The notes beneath the pieces were generated by a model. It searched no databases and had not been told where the DNA came from. It saw only the letters and a program-made list of their open reading frames with translations. This document shows positions 60,011-64,000 of a stretch of 64,000 bases of DNA, one piece after another. This DNA is from Podaxis mareebaensis (lineage: Eukaryota > Basidiomycota > Agaricomycetes > Agaricales > Agaricaceae), in the NCBI GenBank assembly GCA_018524725.1, contig JAEUWP010000551.1, positions 248,001 to 312,000 on the forward strand. The letters run 5' to 3'. Positions within the stretch are counted from its first letter, which is position 1, and the number at the start of each line of letters is the position of its first letter. The position numbers and the translations under genes were made by a program.

Positions 60011-61715
60011 ATGTCGCCTCACCGTCTCACTACAATCCGCCGCTACAAGATATCTAACGACGTCCTGATTCTCATTCTTGAGAACATGGACCCGGATACA
60101 CTTTACTTGACCTGCAAGGTAATACCATGCGTCATATGCCCCAAGTGGAGAACGTACATCAACATATCCACTCTTCTAGGTCTTTCGGAGGGTCTATGCC
60201 TTGGCCATGGAATTTTTGCCGCTCCGCTACAAGTATGAGTTAGCGGTGACGGGCATGAAGTCTGGACCAATCTCCAGCCGTGGGCCTCCATTTCCTGCCC
60301 GCTTTGGCCTCCTGTTGTCTTACCGTACGGATTGGCCGCGTATTTCTTGGAGCCACGAGCAGAAGGCTCAGCTCTCTCTTTTGGGGAACTTCGACATCAC
60401 CAATGGATTTATCCACTATGTCGCTGCTCACGGAGTGGAGCTCATGGAACTGCCTTCTTGCCGTACCGGGAGACCTCCGTCTCAAACGCGTCATGTCAGG
60501 ATCCCTACCGCACCTCGTGTCGAGTGCGTCGCTCTGGATCCTACCCAGACATTGATTGTCACCGGACATGTCCTCGCGTAAGCGCTTCAAGATAAGTTCC
60601 GTAGACAAATTTCCTGATGTGCTATTTTTGCAGCGCACCGAACCAGATCGATGTGCTTTTGAAGATCCGTGACATGTGGACTTTCAATAAGCACAAAGAA
60701 TCTGTCTCCGACCACTACAGTTTTGTCGCTTCTGCTGCCCCTGGAGCCGTTCTGTCAACCATCAACGTTACTATATGCGGTGATAAGTTACTCGTTCGTC
60801 TCGAATTTGGAGGCGCCAATCAACGAATGGAGCAACTTCTCGTTAATTGGAAGACGCTCCATGCTGCTGTAAGCCATCCGTCCCCCGGTCCCTTGACGCG
60901 TTCGTTGACTGTCTCTCTAGCGACTTGCGAAGCAGGATATCCTGTTTCTCGACCAAGATCATATCCTCGTCATTGAAAAGATCAACGATACACCTTCCCT
61001 CTTCGTTTATAACATCAAAAACGTCCAGCAGCCCATTGCGAGGCGCCAGTTCCAGCTCCCTGACGCTTGGAAAAACTGCCTGATCAATTTCCATCGAAAT
61101 GATGCGCCTATGGCGGACCTTCCAAGGTCCTCCAATGCACTCTTTTACTCTGATCCGACACGACGGATTCTGATGCTTTCGGCACGTCCATCTGCCCAAG
61201 CCCGGCCGGTCAACTGGATGATCTTCCCCGAACGACTATTCTGCTGGCCCTGGATCCGTGGACAAAATTTAGCTTGGAATGATTGGTGCCAGTACGTCGT
61301 CGTTCGCAATACCTCTAGCACTCGCCTGCTGGGAAAGCCCGTAGTCGTGGGCACGAGAATCCTATACTTAGATCAGGATTCGACTGGGGCAAAAACGAGG
61401 ATCAATTCGCTTACTTTTGCGCCGCACTCGGAGACTGCTGAGACTTCGCAGGCTCTGTGGGACTTTGTTGGAAAGCATACACCGCTTGTCCCGACCGAGG
61501 CGTCGAGGGAGATCCCATCGGTGAATGGGTTGGGATCTAAAGTACAGGATTTGCGCGTCACGGAGGATAATATCGTCCTGCTCTATGTGAGCCCTTCATC
61601 CTGCTCGACTTCTGCGATGACGACTCATTATTGCTTTTAGGAAAATCACAATGGGCAGATGCCTATCAAAATCCTCACTTTTGGCGCTCCAAATGGATCC
61701 TCCTCTCCGCACTAA
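60011..61715 (+). CDS. F-box-like protein of unknown target
   Basis: Exons 60011-60118, 60180-60577, 60634-60868, 60921-61586 and 61641-61715 sum to 493 residues. The start shows an F-box-like segment (ISNDVLILILENMDPDTLYL, then CKVFRRVYALAMEFLPLRYK). The remainder looks like a beta-rich, propeller-type domain without classical WD repeats (LRLALSLLGNFD-like strands; VECVALDPTQTLIVTGHV; EDNIVLLYENHNGQMPIKIL). This resembles the many basidiomycete F-box proteins of unknown substrate. The call rests on the short F-box alone and on exon continuity. Confidence 0.65.
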
Positions 61716-62565
61716 ACATCACGACGTCAGCTCGTTCTGCCGCCGACATTTTACCGTAAAGTTTGAATCTGTGTATAATTGTAGTCTATCACCCCCTTCC
61801 TCTTTGGCTCGTTTCTTTCCTGATTTTTCATCGCCTTTTCTTGAGGTCTCTTGTTTACCCCTTGTACCACTAGTAAGTATATAGTGTAAATATATGGCCC
61901 AGAATTAGTATTACCCATGGTGGTCCCTTCTAACGCTTCAACCGTCAACGAACTACCACTGAATCTCGTGTCTGAATGCTAACGGAACCCTAAAAATGCA
62001 AGTATGGCCAGTATCTCTCGACTACCTAATGGTAGAACCTCCTCTTTTTCTTCTGACCCCCAATACAGACATCGTGGGACGCGGATAATCTCGAATAGTT
62101 GCTTTGACAATAATGCAAATTTCACAACCTGTATGGTTAACCCAGAGTCGGGAATAGAACAGGTAGAAGCCAACAATGGCCTCTTGCGAAAGGTGCCAGA
62201 CTTTCTCAGTAAACTTATCGGGGCTTGTAGGTAGTGCGTAATATGGTTACGGCTATCCAGCGCCGCGGTTGCTTGCGGCAGCGATGAAGCGCTAGTCTGC
62301 GAAACCGTCATGTGAGTCAAGAAAGGGTATTTCTGCTATTTGCCGTCGGCCGAGACCCGAGGAAGGAACAGGCGGAAACGGCCCAGGTTTACAAGCCCAA
62401 GATTAGGGCTGTCTCAGCACACATGTATGGATGCACGAAGCCTACATGTATCGAATAATGGTAGTTATAGCACGCTTGTATGTTCTAAAGTTTTGAGATG
62501 CAGCTATTACTATTATAAATTACAAACGGGAAGCCCATCTAAAAGTAGTCCGCGGATCAGAAACC
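61716..62565. other. convergent 3' intergenic region
   Basis: 850 bp between the stops of the F-box-like gene and the next gene. No feature is supported. Confidence 0.4.
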
Positions 62566-63371
62566 CTACGCCGTCGTCGCGACCCGTTTGGGATATTGAT
62601 CCAATCTCTCATAGAGATGGACAGGTACACCGCTCATCCCATCAAGCCAATTAACACCACCCACAAACATACCCCTATCCGGAAACACCTCAACAATCTC
62701 GCACTCGAAATCAGGCACGATAAGCTTATACTTCCGCCACAACTCCTCTGATTCGGAATCCGAATTCGAGGCTGGACTCCAACTAACAACATCAGGATCT
62801 TCACATGGGTACGAACCAACACCGACGCCCTGAAGTTCAAATCTTGGAAGTTTTTCTATGCGACGGAACATTTGGCCGATGGCGTAATTCTCGACGAGGA
62901 AGAAGTGAGCGGCGGAGGGAGAGGTGATGCGGACGGTGGAGGTTGCTGTGCAGACGATTTGTCCGGAACAGACGAGATGGACTTGGCGTGTTTGAATGAT
63001 GGGTGTCTCTTCGGATGCTTGGGCGATGGCGGCGGGTGGAGGTGGGAGAGACAGGAACTCTTTTGGGGCCCCGGGTGTGGGGTACCAGTAGGTATGGGTA
63101 TAGACGACAGTGATAGAGATTGGTCGTGCAAAATAGGCACTAGAGGAACGAGTTTAATGTGAGTTTGAGTTTTTGACTTTGGGGTGCATGGGAGTTACTG
63201 GCCTTAGGACTCGTTGGAGTTCACCTTGTGCAGAGAGGGCGATCCGTTCGACACCGCTTACAGCGGAAGGCCAGTCAAACTACAAAATTAGACTTTGTTC
63301 AATGATAAAAATCTTGAAGAGCTTACGGCGACGTTGGTGGTTTTGTTAGTGAAGGTGTAAGTGGGAGCCAT
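62566..63371 (-). CDS. conserved-looking protein of unknown function, with a probable GC-AG intron
   Basis: Exons 63371-63327, 63279-63203 and 63139-62566 sum to 231 residues if intron 2 uses the donor GCCAGT (63202). No GT donor in exon 2 gives the right phase for the third exon. The protein opens MAPTYTFTNKTTNVAFDWPS and continues with beta-strand-like text (ISITVVYTHTYWYPTPGAPK, VHLVCSGQIVCTATSTVRIT), IGQMFRRIEKLPRFELQGVG and an acidic stretch. No signal peptide or membrane segment. I do not recognise the family. Confidence 0.6.
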
Positions 63372-63897
63372 TTAGAGTCAGAAGAATTGAGGAAGGGTAA
63401 GTCTTAAGTCTAGAGAGGAGAGCTGTTGTATGAAACTTGAGATGTGTTGAGGAGGATACCAGTAAGACTCCCCTAATATATACCAATCCATCCCGCCCGC
63501 CCACATCCACAGAACATCGTTTGAATTCGTGATACCCACCGAACGGAATCCAGGAAACCTACAATCACTGTTCGCCTCTTGCCTTCATCACGACAAATGA
63601 ATTATCACAGGACTTATACAATAACCAATGCCATCGTGCAATCACCATTGCACATGTATAATCACGCCAGATCCTGACCCGAAACACAAATTCTGCAGCC
63701 CACCATGTCCTCCGAATTCTTGATACAAACTCTCAGCATAACCCTTCCAGCGATCCGCAGGGCCGCGTGCCACCATCGGTGATCACGATCGGAGAAAACT
63801 TAAATATAGCAATGACGTCACTCCGTTTCAAAAAAACTTTTTTATATTGAACAGGGAACCAAACTCGTTGAAACTACGAAAACAATTCTTTTGCTTC
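63372..63897. other. intergenic region
   Basis: About 525 bp holding the promoter of the preceding gene and the 3' trailer of the partial gene at the right edge. No other feature is seen. Confidence 0.4.
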
Positions 63898-64000
63898 TCA
63901 TGCACTTTTAGACTTCTCGGAGCCCGTAGGCGAAGGATTACAAACGCCGATGTCATCAGTTCCGGGAAACACGAGCTTGTATGTCGCGTCTATCAGAAGG
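63898..64000 (-). CDS. 3' end of a gene extending past the right edge
   Basis: An open minus-strand frame ends at the TGA 63900-63898 with the sequence ATYKLVFPGTDDIGVCNPSP followed by a Ser/Lys-rich tail. The stretch is too short to identify, and coding status is judged only from its open frame at the edge. Confidence 0.35.
   Translation of the reverse strand, partial: LLIDATYKLVFPGTDDIGVCNPSPTGSEKSKSA

Overview
The window comes from a basidiomycete fungus, most likely Agaricomycotina. The evidence is dense genes on both strands, introns of mostly 42-60 bp with GT-AG (occasionally GC-AG) ends, a DNMT5-type DNA methyltransferase, a Clr2-type silencing protein, a Zn2Cys6 regulator, an UMTA-like methyltransferase and typical fungal housekeeping proteins. 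I joined exons by eye. Where the summed exons gave an uninterrupted frame through known family motifs I treat the model as reliable.

Layout. 1-2647 (-): Clr2-like silencing factor, cut by the left edge. 3.3-10.7 kb: two tandem copies of an Asteroid/XPG-like nuclease gene, a PIF/Harbinger-like MITE upstream of copy A, and a remnant of a third repeat unit. 11.0-20.2 kb: sterol O-acyltransferase (with a one-base frame problem), MYND protein, PP2A B55 subunit, COX subunit VIIa, DnaJ-DUF1977 protein. 20.4-33.8 kb: FBXO9/Hrt3-like F-box protein, small membrane protein, RED/IK splicing factor, ZW10/Dsl1-like tether, EMC5, CDF metal transporter. 33.8-36.9 kb: no gene seen. 36.9-47.4 kb: Zn2Cys6 regulator, RFC3, ubiquitin-eS31, UMTA-like methyltransferase, F-box/LRR gene with an in-frame stop, PET117. 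47.6-64 kb: CID/RS-rich RNA-processing protein, PAP2 phosphatase, DNMT5, CRIPT, F-box-like protein, a conserved unknown, and the 3' end of a last gene at the right edge.

Most of this is single-copy housekeeping sequence, often in head-to-head pairs sharing 110-360 bp. Themes that can be linked: chromatin silencing and replication (Clr2, DNMT5, RFC3), mitochondrial cytochrome c oxidase (COX VIIa, PET117), and ER membrane or ER-Golgi function (EMC5, DnaJ-DUF1977, ZW10/Dsl1, sterol acyltransferase, PAP2).

The most interesting item is the 2182-residue DNMT5. It carries a DNMT1-like PCNA-binding (PIP) motif at its N-terminus, no visible chromodomain, and two SUMO-interaction-like motifs in an acidic/basic linker inside its SNF2 domain.
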